NCBI GenBank assembly: GCA_021014325.1
Contig: CM037473.1
Span: 7,767,501-7,831,500, forward strand
Source: Plazaster borealis
Lineage: Eukaryota; Echinodermata; Asteroidea; Forcipulatida; Labidiasteridae
Direction: 5' to 3'
Length of the DNA: 64,000 bases
Shown here: positions 1 to 64,000 of the stretch, one piece after another
How the letters are laid out: every line of letters starts with the position of its first letter
Position numbering within the stretch: the stretch's first letter is position 1
Notes under the pieces: model-generated
What the model was told of the DNA's origin: nothing
The model's input: only the letters and a program-made list of their open reading frames with translations
Databases searched by the model: none
Made by a program: the position numbers and the translations under genes

Positions 1-696
1 GTTAAAAACATTCTGATATTGCGCCTTTATTTGCAATACTATAATAATCATCACCACCACCATTGATCGACTACAACAGAAAAGGGTATCATGTAACACA
101 ATACGATATTTTGAAAATCCCATTTTGGTTTGTTAAAATATTATTCAAGTGGCTTTTGTACGCTTTATGTTGGACTTCTCACTTCACAAACACCATTAAA
201 GCCACTTCAGAATGTCGACCACATTACATAAAAATATATTCTTCTACAAGGGCTTAGTTTTAAAGCACAAACCACACCTACGTTTAACTGTCGAATGGTT
301 TAGCAATCGTTATGTCAATATGAGCTCCTTAAGACTTTCACTACAATGTTGAAACCCGGGACCCGTTTGACGAACTTCAAACACAACACCTTTGTTGACT
401 TTGTCGCTCTTGTTTAAACAAAAAAATTGGGTTTACTTTACCTGTAACGTAACGTTTGCTCTTACCTTTGAGGCGGGTTTAGCATCGGTGGCGCCATCAA
501 CCTGAGGCTGTTTGAGTGAAACTATGACACTCTCAGTTCTGCCTTGTTGAGAGCCAGTGGCTGGATCGAGGAGCTTCCCCGTGGATAGCATTTCTTTGTG
601 GATTGCTTCAATGTAAGATAAGAAATGGTTTGGATTTTGTGATCTCCATTCACTACAGATACCATTTTTTCCTTCATATTGGAGCTTTTATACAAA
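1..696. other. 5' flank and possible 5' UTR of the giant gene
   Basis: AT-rich sequence upstream of the first coding exon. I see no open frame with known homology and no convincing core promoter. A 'tttatac' tract lies just before the start codon, too close to be a TATA box. The transcription start cannot be placed; an untranslated upstream exon is possible. Confidence 0.4.
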
Positions 697-63972
<63,276 letters not shown>

Positions 63973-64000
63973 GTTAGTTTGAAATTTAATTTCATTTTTA

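Overview
The window is animal nuclear DNA. It holds one very large plus-strand gene in about 60 short exons with GT-AG introns, and the introns are full of short repeats. The start codon is at 697 and the gene runs off the right edge. Joining the 60 exons read here gives 10,725 coding bases (3,575 residues) with every junction in frame, so I treat them as one gene. The many tRNA-headed SINEs, the TTAA-flanked MITEs and the EGF/VWD/C8/TIL cassettes suggest a marine invertebrate deuterostome, probably an echinoderm (sea star-like). That assignment is inference from repeat style, not from a search.

Layout: 1-696 is 5' flank. 697-781 encodes a signal peptide. Exons at 5191-11995 encode six EGF-like domains. 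12730-19243 encodes a first VWD-C8-TIL-TILa/EGF cassette. 19896-23361 encodes four EGFs. 24258-31254 encodes the second cassette. 31904-36102 encodes six EGFs. 36623-38207 encodes two fibronectin type III-like domains. From 39132 to the right edge there are five more VWD-C8-TIL cassettes without separate EGF exons between them. The last two full cassettes (59233-63769) are near-identical tandem copies of about 2.26 kb, introns included, and a third copy begins at 63770.

The protein is a secreted, cysteine-rich, modular glycoprotein. Its tandem VWD-C8-TIL units are built like those of IgGFc-binding protein (FCGBP), zonadhesin, gel-forming mucins and von Willebrand factor. All seven VWD domains keep GDPH, the Asp-Pro autocleavage motif known from mucins and FCGBP. 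Likely roles are in a mucus, extracellular matrix or adhesive gel; sea star footprint proteins use the same domain types and are one candidate. No discoidin domain is seen here.

The introns carry at least six SINE-like families, several MITE families (five TTAA-flanked or TTAA-associated insertions, one of them nested inside a SINE), fold-back elements, LINE 3'-end relics, minisatellites, and two places where an exon's 3' end and splice donor were duplicated into the following intron. I found no second protein-coding gene, rRNA, functional tRNA gene or CRISPR array.
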